Origin: CAYTAP01 sp964435775
GTDB taxonomy: Bacteria; Planctomycetota; Phycisphaerae; Tepidisphaerales; Tepidisphaeraceae
DNA length: 39,651 nucleotides
NCBI GenBank assembly: GCA_964435775.1
Contig: CAYTAP010000019.1
Location: 1 to 39,651, forward strand
Direction of reading: 5' to 3'
Made by a program: the position numbers and the translations under genes. Positions 8,781-18,021 of the stretch are shown here, in pieces (position 1 is the first letter of the stretch; the number at the start of each line of letters is the position of its first letter). Below the pieces are notes generated by a model. It did no database searches. It was not told the DNA's origin and saw only the letters and a list, made by a program, of their open reading frames with translations.

Positions 8781-10094
8781 ATGATGCTGGGCTTTGTGCA
8801 AAATTGGCTGTCGCCGCGACCGAATCCCATAGGCGTGGATTTCGGGAGCACGTGCCTGCGCTTGGCGCAGGTGCAGGTGATGGGCAATGAATATCACCTC
8901 ATCGCGGCGGCGAGCGCGGATGTTCCCCGCGAGATTGGGCAGGATGTCAATCAGCGGATTGCGTGGTTCGCGGGGACTGTGCGACAGCTTTTGTCGCAGG
9001 GCGGTTTTCGAGGACGACAAGCGGTCCTGGGGCTGCCGTCGGCGTGGATGCACATTCAGCACCTGCGCCTGCCGAGGATGGATGATGAGGCGATCAAGAA
9101 GGCCATCGCGTGGGAATCCCAGGGGAAGCTGCCGATCGATCCGGCCCATGCGCTGATGCGTCACCTGGTCGCGGGGGACATCTGCATCGATCAGGAACCA
9201 CAGAGCGAAGTGATTCTCATGGCGGCGGCGCGGGAGAGGATCAACCAGTTTCTGGCGGCGGCGGGTAAGGGAAAGCTCGACGTGGTGGGGATGAACGTCG
9301 AACCGAAGGTGATCGTGGACTGCTTTGCCCGTATTTACCGGCGGGCAACCGACGCCGAGGCGACAAGCTGCTATGTGGACATCGGCGCATCGGCGACGCG
9401 GGCGGTCATCGCCTACAAGGGGAGGATTTTGTTCGCGCGATCAATCCCGATCGGTGGGGACCATTTCACACAGGTCGTGGCCGACGAGATGGAGACATCT
9501 CCGCAAGACGCACGGATGCTGCGCGTTAAATACGCAAACACCGGCGACGCATTGTCGCCGCCACGGCGGGTTGATGACATGGGTGCAAACCATGCCGGCA
9601 CGGGCGGCGTTGCCGAGAGGGACTCCTTCGCGCTGCTCAATGCGGCGACGGAAAATGGCGACGCCCATCATGTTGGCAATCAAGCGGTCGCAACGGACGG
9701 CCGGTCCGAATCGTCGCGCGTCCGCCTTGCGGTGACGCCGCTGCGGATCAAGTTGACGGAAGAGCTGGAGTTGTGCCGCCGGTATTACGAATCGACGTTT
9801 TCATCCAGGCCGGTGGATCGACTCATTTTCGTGGGAGGAGAATCGCGGCAGCGCGAGCTGTGTCAGGAGATCGCCCGAAGCCTGGGATTGGCGGCGCAGG
9901 TGGGTGATCCGCTTGTTCGGATGAGCCGGGCGAGCAGGGTGGCGATCGCAAGCGGGATTGATCGTCGTCAAACACAGCCGGGATGGACGGTGGCCATTGG
10001 CTTGAGCATGGGGCCCGCCATCCAGGGGAAGGATGAGGACGAAGCGGAAAACACGGATGCCGCGATGGCTGGCTCGGCAAACGATGCGGCGTGA
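8781..10094 (+). CDS. pilM: Type IV pilus assembly protein PilM
   Basis: 437 residues; the start is the first of two tandem ATGs after a purine-rich AAAAGAGAAAAGCG. It has an actin/FtsA-like ATPase fold: the first phosphate loop is IGVDFGSTCLRLAQV (about residues 17-31), the second is YVDIGASATRAVIA (about 197-210), and FVGGES near residue 352 is the adenosine motif. PilM sits on the cytoplasmic face of the inner membrane and binds the N-terminal tail of PilN, linking the motor to the PilN/PilO platform. A region of about 70 residues around 255-320 (MGANHAGTGGVAERD and after) is less conserved-looking and probably an insertion. It is the first gene of the pilus operon. Confidence 0.93.
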   Translation: MMLGFVQNWLSPRPNPIGVDFGSTCLRLAQVQVMGNEYHLIAAASADVPREIGQDVNQRIAWFAGTVRQLLSQGGFRGRQAVLGLPSAWMHIQHLRLPRMDDEAIKKAIAWESQGKLPIDPAHALMRHLVAGDICIDQEPQSEVILMAAARERINQFLAAAGKGKLDVVGMNVEPKVIVDCFARIYRRATDAEATSCYVDIGASATRAVIAYKGRILFARSIPIGGDHFTQVVADEMETSPQDARMLRVKYANTGDALSPPRRVDDMGANHAGTGGVAERDSFALLNAATENGDAHHVGNQAVATDGRSESSRVRLAVTPLRIKLTEELELCRRYYESTFSSRPVDRLIFVGGESRQRELCQEIARSLGLAAQVGDPLVRMSRASRVAIASGIDRRQTQPGWTVAIGLSMGPAIQGKDEDEAENTDAAMAGSANDAA

Positions 10095-10113
10095 GCGGCT
10101 CTGTGAGACACGG

Positions 10114-10860
10114 ATGACGATGGACAATGAACGTCACACGAACATGAAGCAGGTGCGAAACCAACTCAGTTTTCTTCCCGACGACTATCTGCCGCGAAAG
10201 CGACAGCGACGGGCCAATGCGCTGTTCGGGTGCCTCTTTGTGATTGAGGTGGCGGGAATCGTGGCGGCCGGGGGGCTGGCCGAGCGCTCCCTGCACAGCG
10301 CCCAGGCGGACAATCAGCGGATCACCTCCGAATACACGAACGCCGCCCGGCGGATCGAACAGGCGACGCAATTGCAGCAGCGTCAGAAAACGATGATGCG
10401 CCAGGCGGCCCTCACCCAGTCGCTCCAGGAGAATGTGCCGCGCTCCAAGCTCCTGGCCGAGATCACCAACGCCAAGCCGGAGGGGGTGTCGCTGCTGGAT
10501 TTGCTCATCGATGAAAAAAAGGCGACGGCGGTGGTTGTGACCAAAACGCAATTTGAATTGCGCAAGGCGCAGCAGGAGAAAAAGGGGCAACCGCCCCTTC
10601 CCCGGCCGATCCCGACGGATGTGCGAATGAAGATCACCGGCATGGCGATGACGGATGTGCAGGTGGCGCAGTTCATGACCCGCTTGATGCGCTGCGAGAT
10701 GCTGAAGGACGTCAACCTGCTCGTCAGCGAGCAATTCAAACGCGGCAACGAGACGCTGCGGCGGTTTCAGATTGAACTGAGCCTGGACCCGGCGGCCGAC
10801 GGCGGCGCGGACGATGCGGGACATTCCGGGCAACGGACGGCGTCGGTGGATTTGCAATGA
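10114..10860 (+). CDS. pilN: PilN-like pilus assembly protein
   Basis: 248 residues from ATG 10114 (ATG 10144 is an alternative). It has PilN architecture: a short cytoplasmic N-terminus containing NQLSFLPDDYLPRKRQRR, equivalent to the INLLP motif that binds PilM. One transmembrane helix (about 43-63) and a coiled coil (about 66-115) follow, then a periplasmic ferredoxin-like domain. An internal segment rich in Lys and Pro (about 160-195) separates two parts of the periplasmic domain. Its stop overlaps the start of pilO. The assignment relies on gene order plus topology more than on strong sequence motifs. Confidence 0.82.
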   Translation: MTMDNERHTNMKQVRNQLSFLPDDYLPRKRQRRANALFGCLFVIEVAGIVAAGGLAERSLHSAQADNQRITSEYTNAARRIEQATQLQQRQKTMMRQAALTQSLQENVPRSKLLAEITNAKPEGVSLLDLLIDEKKATAVVVTKTQFELRKAQQEKKGQPPLPRPIPTDVRMKITGMAMTDVQVAQFMTRLMRCEMLKDVNLLVSEQFKRGNETLRRFQIELSLDPAADGGADDAGHSGQRTASVDLQ

Positions 10861-11453
10861 TGCGCACGGGAAGTGAGTCACAGATGAAGCTGGGCACGCG
10901 TGAATTGATTTTCCTGGTCATCATGATCGGCGTCATGGGGTGCGCGTACCTGTTCATTCAGCGGATCAACGGCGCGCGCCAGGACCTGCTCGCGGATACG
11001 CTTCGCAAGCAACAGGTCATGCTCAGCGTGGCCGAGGCGACGCGGGGGATCGAGAACCTGACGAGCAAACTGGAGGAGTTGAAAAAGGCAATCGTCTTTT
11101 TTGAGTCGAAGCTTCCACGGGAAAAAGAGGTCAACGCGATCCTGGACCAGGTGTCGCGGATGGCCAGCGGCAATGCACTGCAATGCACATCGGTCAAGAC
11201 GCTCAAGAGCGCCAAGGCGGCCGGCTACAGCGAACAGCCGATTGAAATCGCGCTGAGTGGGAATTTTTACGGCTTCTATTCCTTCCTGCTGCAACTGGAA
11301 AACCTGCCGCGAATCACCCGCATCACGCGGATGGATTTGTCAAAAATCGACGGGCGGGACGGAGAGATGGAGGCGAAGCTGACCCTCAGCATCTATTTCG
11401 AACCGGACGCGGCGGCCACCACTGTGCCGGACAAGGTCGCGTCCGTTGAATGA
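10857..11453 (+). CDS. pilO: PilO-like pilus assembly protein
   Basis: 198 residues. The start ATG at 10857 overlaps the pilN stop (ATGA); the next ATG at 10860 is equally possible. There is one N-terminal transmembrane helix (about 14-33), then a coiled coil (about 40-80, EATRGIENLTSKLEELKKAIVFFESKLP) and a periplasmic ferredoxin-like domain with the PilO-type segment EIALSGNFYGFYSFLLQLENLPRI. PilO forms a heterodimer with PilN in the periplasm and transmits motor movement to the pilus base. Position and topology match the canonical pilMNOP order. Confidence 0.87.
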   Translation: MMRTGSESQMKLGTRELIFLVIMIGVMGCAYLFIQRINGARQDLLADTLRKQQVMLSVAEATRGIENLTSKLEELKKAIVFFESKLPREKEVNAILDQVSRMASGNALQCTSVKTLKSAKAAGYSEQPIEIALSGNFYGFYSFLLQLENLPRITRITRMDLSKIDGRDGEMEAKLTLSIYFEPDAAATTVPDKVASVE

Positions 11454-11484
11454 CACGCGAAGGGGCATAGCGAAAAGGAACTTC

Positions 11485-12150
11485 ATGAACGCGCTGATGA
11501 ACACCCATGATGATGACACAAGCGAGGAACTGGTTGATCCAAATCAAGACTCGCGGACGGACCAGACTGACAGTGAGTTCGTCGTCCCCTCATCAAACGG
11601 CGGCATGAAGCGCGGTTCGGCGGCGATGTTCCTGCTCCTGGCGGCGGGGGTGGGGGCGATGTACCTGATGTATGTCCGCGGCGGGCCCGGCAAGGCGGAC
11701 GCGTCGACGACGGCGCAAACGCGGGCGGCCGAGGCGACGATTCACGGCTTTCTCAATTCCAATGACGCTAACCAGGCAACCCTCGAGCGATCACTCCGCA
11801 ACACGGAAAAGATCGTGCAGCAGTTTCTCAATTACCCCAGCGCGCGTCAGGTGCCCTTGAAACAGCTCGCGGGCAATCCGTTTCGGGAGGTCAGCGGAGA
11901 ACCGGCCGATACCGACAGCGCGGCGACCAAACGCCTGCGTGAGGAAAAGCAGGCGGACCTCTTGAGAGAGGCCCAGGCATTGCGGCTCCAATCGATCATT
12001 CACAGCGACAGCGCGCGGGCTTGCCTCATCGACAACACGCTCTACCGCGAGGGTCAGGTTGTCGGCGGGTTCATCATCGAGCGGATCAACAGCGACGGCG
12101 TGATCGTCAAAAGCGGCATGTACCGATTTGAATTGCGAATGCAACGGTAA
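11485..12150 (+). CDS. PilP-like inner-membrane protein
   Basis: 221 residues from the ATG at 11485, chosen because AAAAGGA (11473-11479) gives a good ribosome site; the ATG at 11446 overlapping the pilO stop has none. There is an acidic cytoplasmic N-terminus (to about residue 40), a single transmembrane helix (about 45-63), a helical linker, and a small C-terminal beta domain (LIDNTLYREGQVVGGFIIERINSDGVIVKSG). That last segment resembles the HR domain of PilP/GspC-type proteins, which contact the secretin. It is a single-pass protein rather than the PilP lipoprotein of proteobacteria, so it is a functional analogue by position. The linker contains a run of Glu/Lys/Arg. Confidence 0.65.
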   Translation: MNALMNTHDDDTSEELVDPNQDSRTDQTDSEFVVPSSNGGMKRGSAAMFLLLAAGVGAMYLMYVRGGPGKADASTTAQTRAAEATIHGFLNSNDANQATLERSLRNTEKIVQQFLNYPSARQVPLKQLAGNPFREVSGEPADTDSAATKRLREEKQADLLREAQALRLQSIIHSDSARACLIDNTLYREGQVVGGFIIERINSDGVIVKSGMYRFELRMQR

Positions 12151-12167
12151 TCGATCGCGAACACATC

Positions 12168-13999
12168 ATGTTCATTCGACGGACAGCATCCTCAAAACCG
12201 CCGGTCTTGACGCCGGGTCGCTCCACAAGCGCGCTTGTGGACCCCGCGCCGTCGCTTGACCTGGAGCAGCTTTGGCGTCCGGAGCCGCGTGATGAGGAAC
12301 ATCCGCGACTCAGCATTGAGGCCCTGCTTCTGAAGCGCGGCGTCATCACCCATGAGCAGCTTGCGCAGGCGAAGTCCCAGAGGGTGCAGACGCCGGACAA
12401 ATCAATCGCCCAGGTTTTGCAGGCGATGAATGCGGCGGGGCAGGCGGATATCCTGTCGGCGCTGGCCGAGACGCTGGGGCTGGAGTTTGAGCTGCCGGAG
12501 CGGTCGGCCGTCGATCCCCGCGCATTCACGCTGCTTCCCGCGGACTACATGCGCAAGCAATCGGTGCTGCCCCTGCGGTTTGAAGGAAATGACACCGGCG
12601 GGCGCAAGACGCTCGTAGTGGCGATGGCCGACCCGAACAACGTTTTTTTGCTCGATGAGGTGAAGCGGCGGGCGAAAAAGGACGTGCGGGTTGTCGTCAC
12701 CCCGACGGCGGAGATCAACCGTCTGCTCGAGGAGCTGGCGCGGGGGGACAGCGATGTCGCGGTGGATGAAATCATCAAGGACATCGCAGACGACGACATC
12801 ACGGTCGTGCAATCGGAGGCGGTCGATGAGGTGACGGACCTGGAGAAGATGGGCAGCGAATCGCCGATCATCCGTTTCGTCAATTACCTCATCTTCGACG
12901 CCATCAAACAGGGCGCCAGCGACATCCATATTGAGCCCAAGGAAAAGGCGCTCAAGGTGCGCTACCGCATCGACGGGATTTTGTTCGATGCGATGAACCC
13001 GCCCCANNNNNNNNNNTGAAGATCATGGCGGACCTGGATATCTCCCAGCGCCGCCTTCCACAGGATGGACGCATCCGCGCGATGGTCCATGACCGCAAGG
13101 TGGACCTGCGCATGAGTACATTGCCCTGCGCCACCGGGGAAAAGGTCGTCATCCGCATTCTCGACAACCGGTCGATCAACGTCGCGCTCGAAGACCTGGG
13201 GTTCTCCGAGAACAGCTTGACGATCTGGAAGAAGGCGATCGAGCAGCCCCACGGCATTCTGCTTGTCACCGGCCCGACGGGATCGGGGAAAACAACGACG
13301 CTCTACTCGTCTCTCCGCTGCATGGATGGGGGCAAGCTGAACATCAGCACGGTGGAGGACCCGATTGAATATCACCTGGGTCAGGCCAACCAGGTGCAGG
13401 TCCACGAAAAGATCGGGATGACCTTTTCCGCGGCGCTGCGGAGTTTGCTGCGGCAGGACCCGGATGTCGTCATGCTGGGGGAAATCCGCGACGCCGAGAC
13501 GGCGAAAATTGCGGTGCAGGCGTCATTGACCGGCCACCTGGTCCTCTCGACGCTGCACACCAATGACGCCCCATCGTCGGTGACGCGACTGATCAACATC
13601 GGCGTCGAGCCGTATCTGATCGCATCGGCGGTGAATTGCATCCTCGCGCAGCGCCTGGTGCGGAAGATCTGCCAGCACTGCAAGGAGGAGTACGCCCCCA
13701 CCGATGAGATGAAGGAGTTTTTGACGCTGGCGGGATACGAATCGATGCGCCTGTGGCGGGGCAAGGGGTGCGACCATTGCCGCAAGACCGGACACGCCGG
13801 GCGGCTGGGGATTTACGAGCTGCTGGTGATGGACGATGGCCTGCGCGACCTCGTGACGCGCAATCCAAGCGTGACGGAGCTGAGAAAGCTTTGCCACGAG
13901 CGAGGTTTAATCACATTGCGCGGGGATGGTTTTCAGAAAGTAATGAACGGGGTGACGACGATTGACGAAGTGTTGAGAGTGACCGACGGCGGCTTGTAA
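12168..13999 (+). CDS. pilB: Type IV pilus extension ATPase PilB/GspE (interrupted by assembly gap)
   Basis: The hexameric ATPase that powers pilus assembly. The N-terminal MshEN-type domain (about residues 43-180) is followed by the ATPase core: DIHIEPKEKALKVRYRIDG before the gap, then ADLDISQRRLPQDGRIR, Walker A GPTGSGKTTTLYS, Asp box, Walker B LRQDPDVVMLGEIRD and the His box STLHTND after it. A CxxC...CxxC zinc site (KICQHCKEEY...GCDHCRKTGH) and IYELL close the protein, as in PilB. A run of 10 Ns at 13007-13016 splits the gene: the two halves are in different frames if the Ns are taken literally, so this is an assembly gap and not a true frameshift. No clear ribosome site precedes the ATG at 12168. 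Confidence 0.93.
13007..13016. other. Assembly gap (10 Ns) inside pilB
   Basis: Ten N bases. The flanking pilB reading frames join in phase only if the true missing length leaves remainder 2 on division by 3; ten does not. By comparison with the conserved stretch of GspE/PilB proteins (from PPK to the LKIM before ADLD) about nine whole codons plus two bases are missing, roughly 29 bases. Confidence 0.95.
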
Positions 14000-14101
14000 G
14001 CCGATGAATCACAAGAGGCCGAGGGAATCCATTGGACAACCGCACCAAATGTATCGTAGATCAATAATGACGGGTCACACCGGTCAGTCAGGAAGCAATC
14101 A

Positions 14102-15160
14102 ATGAGCCTTTTGCACGACATTCTCACCGCCGGCGTCAAGGCCAGGGCTTCGGACATCCACATCAACGTGGGGGCGCCGCCGCTGTTTCGGATTCACACC
14201 CTCATGAGCCGCAGCGAGATGCCGGTCATCACGCAGGAGCTTGTGGAAAGCTTGCTCAAGGAGATGATCGACGAGAAGCGATACGCGGCATTTGAAGAAC
14301 ACAAGGATGCGGATTTCTCGTACGAGGTGGAGGGGCTTGGGCGCTTCCGCGTCAACGCCCACTATCAGCGCAAGAGCATCGCGCTGTCGTTTCGAGCGAT
14401 TGACGGAACAATTCGCCCGATCGCGCAGCTGTTTTTGCCGGAGATCGTCGAGCGCCTGACGCACCTGCCCCGCGGGCTGATTTTGGTGACCGGGCCGACC
14501 GGATCGGGTAAATCGACAACGCTCGCGGGGATGATCGACGCCATCAACCAACGCGAGCCCGGCCACATCATCACGCTGGAAGACCCGATTGAATATGCGT
14601 TTGAATCCAAGCAGTGCGCGATCGAGCAGCGCGAGGTGGGGGCCGATGTGCCCGATTTCGCGTCAGGGCTGCGACATGTGTTGCGACAGGACCCGGACAC
14701 GATTCTCGTCGGTGAAATGCGCGATCTGGAAACGGTGTCGGCCGCGATCACTGCGGCGGAAACCGGCCACCTGGTCTTTTCAACGCTGCACACGGTCAAC
14801 GCGCCGCAAACGATCGAGCGCATCATCGACGTTTATCCCGCCGACGAGCAGAACCAGATTCGCTCCATGCTCGCCAACACGCTTCAGGCGGTCATCAGCC
14901 AGACGCTCTTCAAGCGTGCCGACCAGCCGGGGATGATCCCCGCCATCGAGGTGATGCTCTGCACCGCCGCCGTGCGGAACTGCATCCGTGAGAACAGGAT
15001 TTTCGAGATTCCCAACATCATTGAAACCAGTCGGGCGATGGGAATGCAGACGCTCGACAATTCAATCAAGCAGCTTTTTGTGAACGGTTACATCACGCGG
15101 CAGGACGCGATCGCCCACGCCGCGCATCCGGAGAAACTTGAAAGGTCTTTGGCGGCGTGA
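14102..15160 (+). CDS. pilT: Twitching motility/retraction ATPase PilT
   Basis: 352 residues, normal for the family, with an AGGAAG ribosome site (14090-14095) 6 bases before the ATG. There is an N-terminal PAS-like domain with the ASDIHINVGAPPLFR opening, then the RecA-like core: Walker A GPTGSGKST (131-139), Asp box TLEDPIEY (158-165), Walker B RQDPDTILVGEMRD (195-208), His box STLHTVNA (227-234). The C-terminal retraction motif AIRNLIRE is present as AVRNCIREN (290-298). It disassembles pili at the inner membrane. Its position between pilB and pilC makes extension and retraction motors part of one transcription unit. Confidence 0.95.
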   Translation: MSLLHDILTAGVKARASDIHINVGAPPLFRIHTLMSRSEMPVITQELVESLLKEMIDEKRYAAFEEHKDADFSYEVEGLGRFRVNAHYQRKSIALSFRAIDGTIRPIAQLFLPEIVERLTHLPRGLILVTGPTGSGKSTTLAGMIDAINQREPGHIITLEDPIEYAFESKQCAIEQREVGADVPDFASGLRHVLRQDPDTILVGEMRDLETVSAAITAAETGHLVFSTLHTVNAPQTIERIIDVYPADEQNQIRSMLANTLQAVISQTLFKRADQPGMIPAIEVMLCTAAVRNCIRENRIFEIPNIIETSRAMGMQTLDNSIKQLFVNGYITRQDAIAHAAHPEKLERSLAA

Positions 15161-15166
15161 AGATTA

Positions 15167-15285
15167 GTGGGCAGTAGGCAGTCGGCAGTCAGCAGTGAAT
15201 AACAAACAAGCTGATCGCTGACTCCAAGCCCTGCTGCGATTTGTCTTCACTGCCCGCTGCCCACTGCCCACTGCCCACTGCCGAC
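15167..15285. repeat. Long imperfect inverted repeat between pilT and pilC
   Basis: The left arm, 15167-15198, is built of degenerate GGGCAGT-type units (GTGGGCAGTAGGCAGTCGGC and on). The right arm, 15247-15285, carries the complementary CACTGCCC units in tandem. The arms pair over about 30 bases around a 48-base loop. As RNA this would be a strong hairpin between two co-transcribed pilus genes. As DNA it resembles dispersed short palindromic elements. No T-run follows, so it is not a classical terminator. Confidence 0.8.
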
Positions 15286-15299
15286 TACGAACCACCCCA

Positions 15300-16517
15300 A
15301 TGCCCACCTATCGTTACGAAACTCGAAACAGCGGCGGCAAGACAAGCACGGGGATTGTCACGGCCGCGAGCCTGGACGCCGCTTCGCAGCAGCTCCGCGA
15401 TCGGGGGGAATACATTGTCGCCCTCGCGGCGGAGGGAGAGGGCAAAGCCGGAAAGCGGTCGCTTAACGTCAACATCTCCTTCGGACCAAGCGCACGGGAC
15501 ATCCAGAACTTCACGAATCAACTGGCCGTCATGATCCGCGCCGGAATCAGCATCCGCACGGCCGTCGAGGGGATCGCCGAACAGGCGGAAAATCCCAAGT
15601 TCAAGGCGATGCTGCATCAAATCAAGAAGGATGTGGAAAGCGGCAAGCAGTTCTCCGAGGCGTTGGCGCGGTATCCCAGGAAGTTCTCGCCGCTGTACAT
15701 CAACATGGTCAAGGCGTCGGAGTTGTCCGGGGGCTTTTCGAGGATGCTCGATAAGATCGCCGCATACCTGGCGCAGCAGATCGAAACCCGATCGATGGTG
15801 CGCGGCGCGATGATCTACCCCGGCGTCATCGGCGCCATGGCGATCACCACGACGATCTTCATGCTCACCTTCGTGCTGCCCCGCTTCATGCTCCTGTTCA
15901 AGGGGAAGGAAGCGGCGCTGCCCGTGCCGACGAAAATCCTGCTGGCGATGAGCGGCTTCATGACCAGCTACTGGTATATCCTCCTCGCCGCCGTCGTTGC
16001 CGGTGTGTGGGGGATCGTGCTCCTGCTCCGCACCAAGCGAGGGCAGCTCTGGTTTGACAAGGGAAAACTCAAGATTCCGGTCTTCAAGACGCTGTTCCGC
16101 GCGCTCTACATCTCCCGCTCGCTCCACACGATGGGGCAGCTTCTCAATGCCGGTGTACCCGTGCTCGACACGCTGTCCATCACGGCGGATGTGTCGGGAA
16201 ACGTCCTTTATCGGCGATTGTGGCGCAACGTGCATGGATCGGTGAAGCAGGGACGAAAGCTTTCGCATGAAATCAGCCAGAGCCGGCTGCTCCCCCGCGC
16301 GGTCGTGCAGATGATCAGCGCCGGCGAGGAATCCGGCAAACTGGGAGAGGTGCTGGATGAGGTATCGGAGTTTTATGCGCGGGAACTTCGGGCGGTGATC
16401 AAGACCGTCACGGCGATGATCGAACCAATGATGATCGTCGTCATGGGCGGCCTGGTCGGCTTCATCGCGATGAGCATCATCCTCCCGATCTTCAAGCTGA
16501 GCAGCCTGGTCAACTAA
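15300..16517 (+). CDS. pilC: Inner-membrane platform protein PilC/GspF
   Basis: 405 residues with the usual two GspF domains. The protein opens with PTYRYETRNSGGKTSTGIVTAASLDAA (the typical F-protein start). A first domain covers about 70-190 (FTNQLAVMIRAGISIRTAVEGIAEQAENPKFKAML), with a transmembrane helix near 175-200 and another near 225-245. A second domain is at about 265-390 (SRSLHTMGQLLNAGVPVLDTLSI), and the last helix lies at about 375-400. The protein forms the rotor-like base on which PilB adds pilins. No good ribosome site precedes the ATG, which lies 15 bases after the end of the inverted repeat. Confidence 0.94.
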   Translation: MPTYRYETRNSGGKTSTGIVTAASLDAASQQLRDRGEYIVALAAEGEGKAGKRSLNVNISFGPSARDIQNFTNQLAVMIRAGISIRTAVEGIAEQAENPKFKAMLHQIKKDVESGKQFSEALARYPRKFSPLYINMVKASELSGGFSRMLDKIAAYLAQQIETRSMVRGAMIYPGVIGAMAITTTIFMLTFVLPRFMLLFKGKEAALPVPTKILLAMSGFMTSYWYILLAAVVAGVWGIVLLLRTKRGQLWFDKGKLKIPVFKTLFRALYISRSLHTMGQLLNAGVPVLDTLSITADVSGNVLYRRLWRNVHGSVKQGRKLSHEISQSRLLPRAVVQMISAGEESGKLGEVLDEVSEFYARELRAVIKTVTAMIEPMMIVVMGGLVGFIAMSIILPIFKLSSLVN

Positions 16518-16557
16518 AGCGATCGGCCAAGCGGTGTCTTTCAACGAAAGGCGCTTT

Positions 16558-18021
16558 ATGACGCGATTTATTTCTCATCTCGATTCCGGGCGCAATCCGG
16601 CGCGACCCCGCGGCGTGGCCGCGGTGCTCGCCATGATCTACCTGTGCGTGTTCGCCACTCTGGCGGTTGGCTTTTACGCGACCGTGGGCACCAGTGTGCA
16701 GGTGGCGAAAAATGAGTCGTACGGCACGCAGGCAATGACGGCTGCCGACTCCGGCATGCAGTTCATCCGCTACCACCTGGCCAATGCCCAGCTCAGCGGC
16801 GGCTCGACGCCGACGGCGCTATTCAATGCGCTGGTCGCGTCGTTGGGAAATCGCCTCGACGGCTCATCCAACATGGCAGGACGTGATCCGAGCACGGAAA
16901 CGGCGTCGGATGGATCGTTGCTGCTGTTCATCCCCGGAGTATCAGGGACGGGAACCGGCCGCACCTACCACTGGATCGACCTGGGTGATGGAAGCAGCGC
17001 CCGCGTCGTGCTGCAACTGATCGGTTCAAAGATACAGGTGAAAGTGGTCGGCATGTCCGGCGGAACGACGCCCAGTTTCCGAGCGATTCAATATGACCTC
17101 AAGCCGCTGCAAGCCGCGTGGATTTCGCCGGGGGCCGGCGTGCTGACGCGCAGCCCCGTGGAATTGTCCAACGGCGCGGATATTTCGGGAGGGGATATTA
17201 TTTCGGCCACTCAGCAGGCGGTGCCATCCCTCACCATGAGCGGTGGGGCGCGGGTGGATCAGAACTTTTTCTATACCACCAACGCCATCCCGCCATCGCT
17301 CAAAAATGGCGCCAAAGTCAAGGGGGATATTGTCGGAGGCATCGCCGAGCCTGATTTTCCCGTGGTCGATACAAGCCCGTTCGCTTCATTCGTTCCGGGA
17401 CCAAGTGCCCCGGTGGGAACCAAGGTGCTCGATGCCTCGTCGCATCTGTCGCCGACTCAGAGCTTCACAAACATCCGGATCAAGGCGAACGCCAATTTGT
17501 CCTTCGGCAATGCGATGACCCTCAACGGCGTCATCTACATCGAATCGCCGAACAAGATCACCATCGGCGGCGGATCATCCATCCACGGCGTCATCGTCAC
17601 CGACAACAATCCGGGTGTGCCGATGACCGTGGGCAGCACCGTGCAGAATCAGATCACCCTCAACAACGGCGTTCGGATGGATGGGGTGGAGACGCTCGAC
17701 CCATCCGATTTTCCCGCATCGGAGCAGATCGCGGCGCTCCAGCAACTGGCGGGCGCGCTGATCCTGGCGCCGAATTACAAACTGGTGCTCGCCGGCGGGG
17801 CACGGTCGTACAACGGCACCCTGCTTGCCAGCAATTTTGACATTTCCAACGGATATCGCGGGACGATCGCCGGCAATCTGATCAACACCGATGACAGTTC
17901 CTTCACAATGAAGGGCGGCGGACAACTGACCTTCTCGGGCGCCCCCACCAGTGTGGCCGGGCTGTATGGCGGCATGAGGCTTGTCCTGGACACCAGCTCA
18001 TACGCGGAGGTGCTGCCATGA
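16558..18021 (+). CDS. PilX-like minor pilin with large beta-rich (DUF7305-like) domain
   Basis: 487 residues from ATG 16558, preceded by GAAAGG; a GTG at 16534 is less likely. The N-terminus RPRGVAAVLAMIYLCVFATLAVGFYATV (about 16-43) is a PilX-type single helix, without the FTLIE prepilin box, and is followed by the typical NESYGTQAMTAADSGMQFIRYHL segment. From about residue 190 the chain is rich in Gly, Asn, Ser, Thr and short strands in a regular rhythm (NGADISGGDII, SGGARVDQNFF, NGAKVKGDIVGG, GGGSSIHGVIV). That suggests a right-handed beta-solenoid. It is probably exposed at the pilus tip or cell surface. Its stop overlaps the next start (ATGA at 18018). Confidence 0.75.
   Translation: MTRFISHLDSGRNPARPRGVAAVLAMIYLCVFATLAVGFYATVGTSVQVAKNESYGTQAMTAADSGMQFIRYHLANAQLSGGSTPTALFNALVASLGNRLDGSSNMAGRDPSTETASDGSLLLFIPGVSGTGTGRTYHWIDLGDGSSARVVLQLIGSKIQVKVVGMSGGTTPSFRAIQYDLKPLQAAWISPGAGVLTRSPVELSNGADISGGDIISATQQAVPSLTMSGGARVDQNFFYTTNAIPPSLKNGAKVKGDIVGGIAEPDFPVVDTSPFASFVPGPSAPVGTKVLDASSHLSPTQSFTNIRIKANANLSFGNAMTLNGVIYIESPNKITIGGGSSIHGVIVTDNNPGVPMTVGSTVQNQITLNNGVRMDGVETLDPSDFPASEQIAALQQLAGALILAPNYKLVLAGGARSYNGTLLASNFDISNGYRGTIAGNLINTDDSSFTMKGGGQLTFSGAPTSVAGLYGGMRLVLDTSSYAEVLP

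Noticed and set aside
12168..13999. pilB as a pseudogene with frameshift
   Set aside because: The frame break coincides exactly with the run of Ns and all motifs on both sides are intact, so it is an assembly artefact.
15285..16544. 419-aa minus-strand open frame opposite pilC
   Set aside because: His/Asp/Arg-rich antisense shadow of a well-supported PilC.
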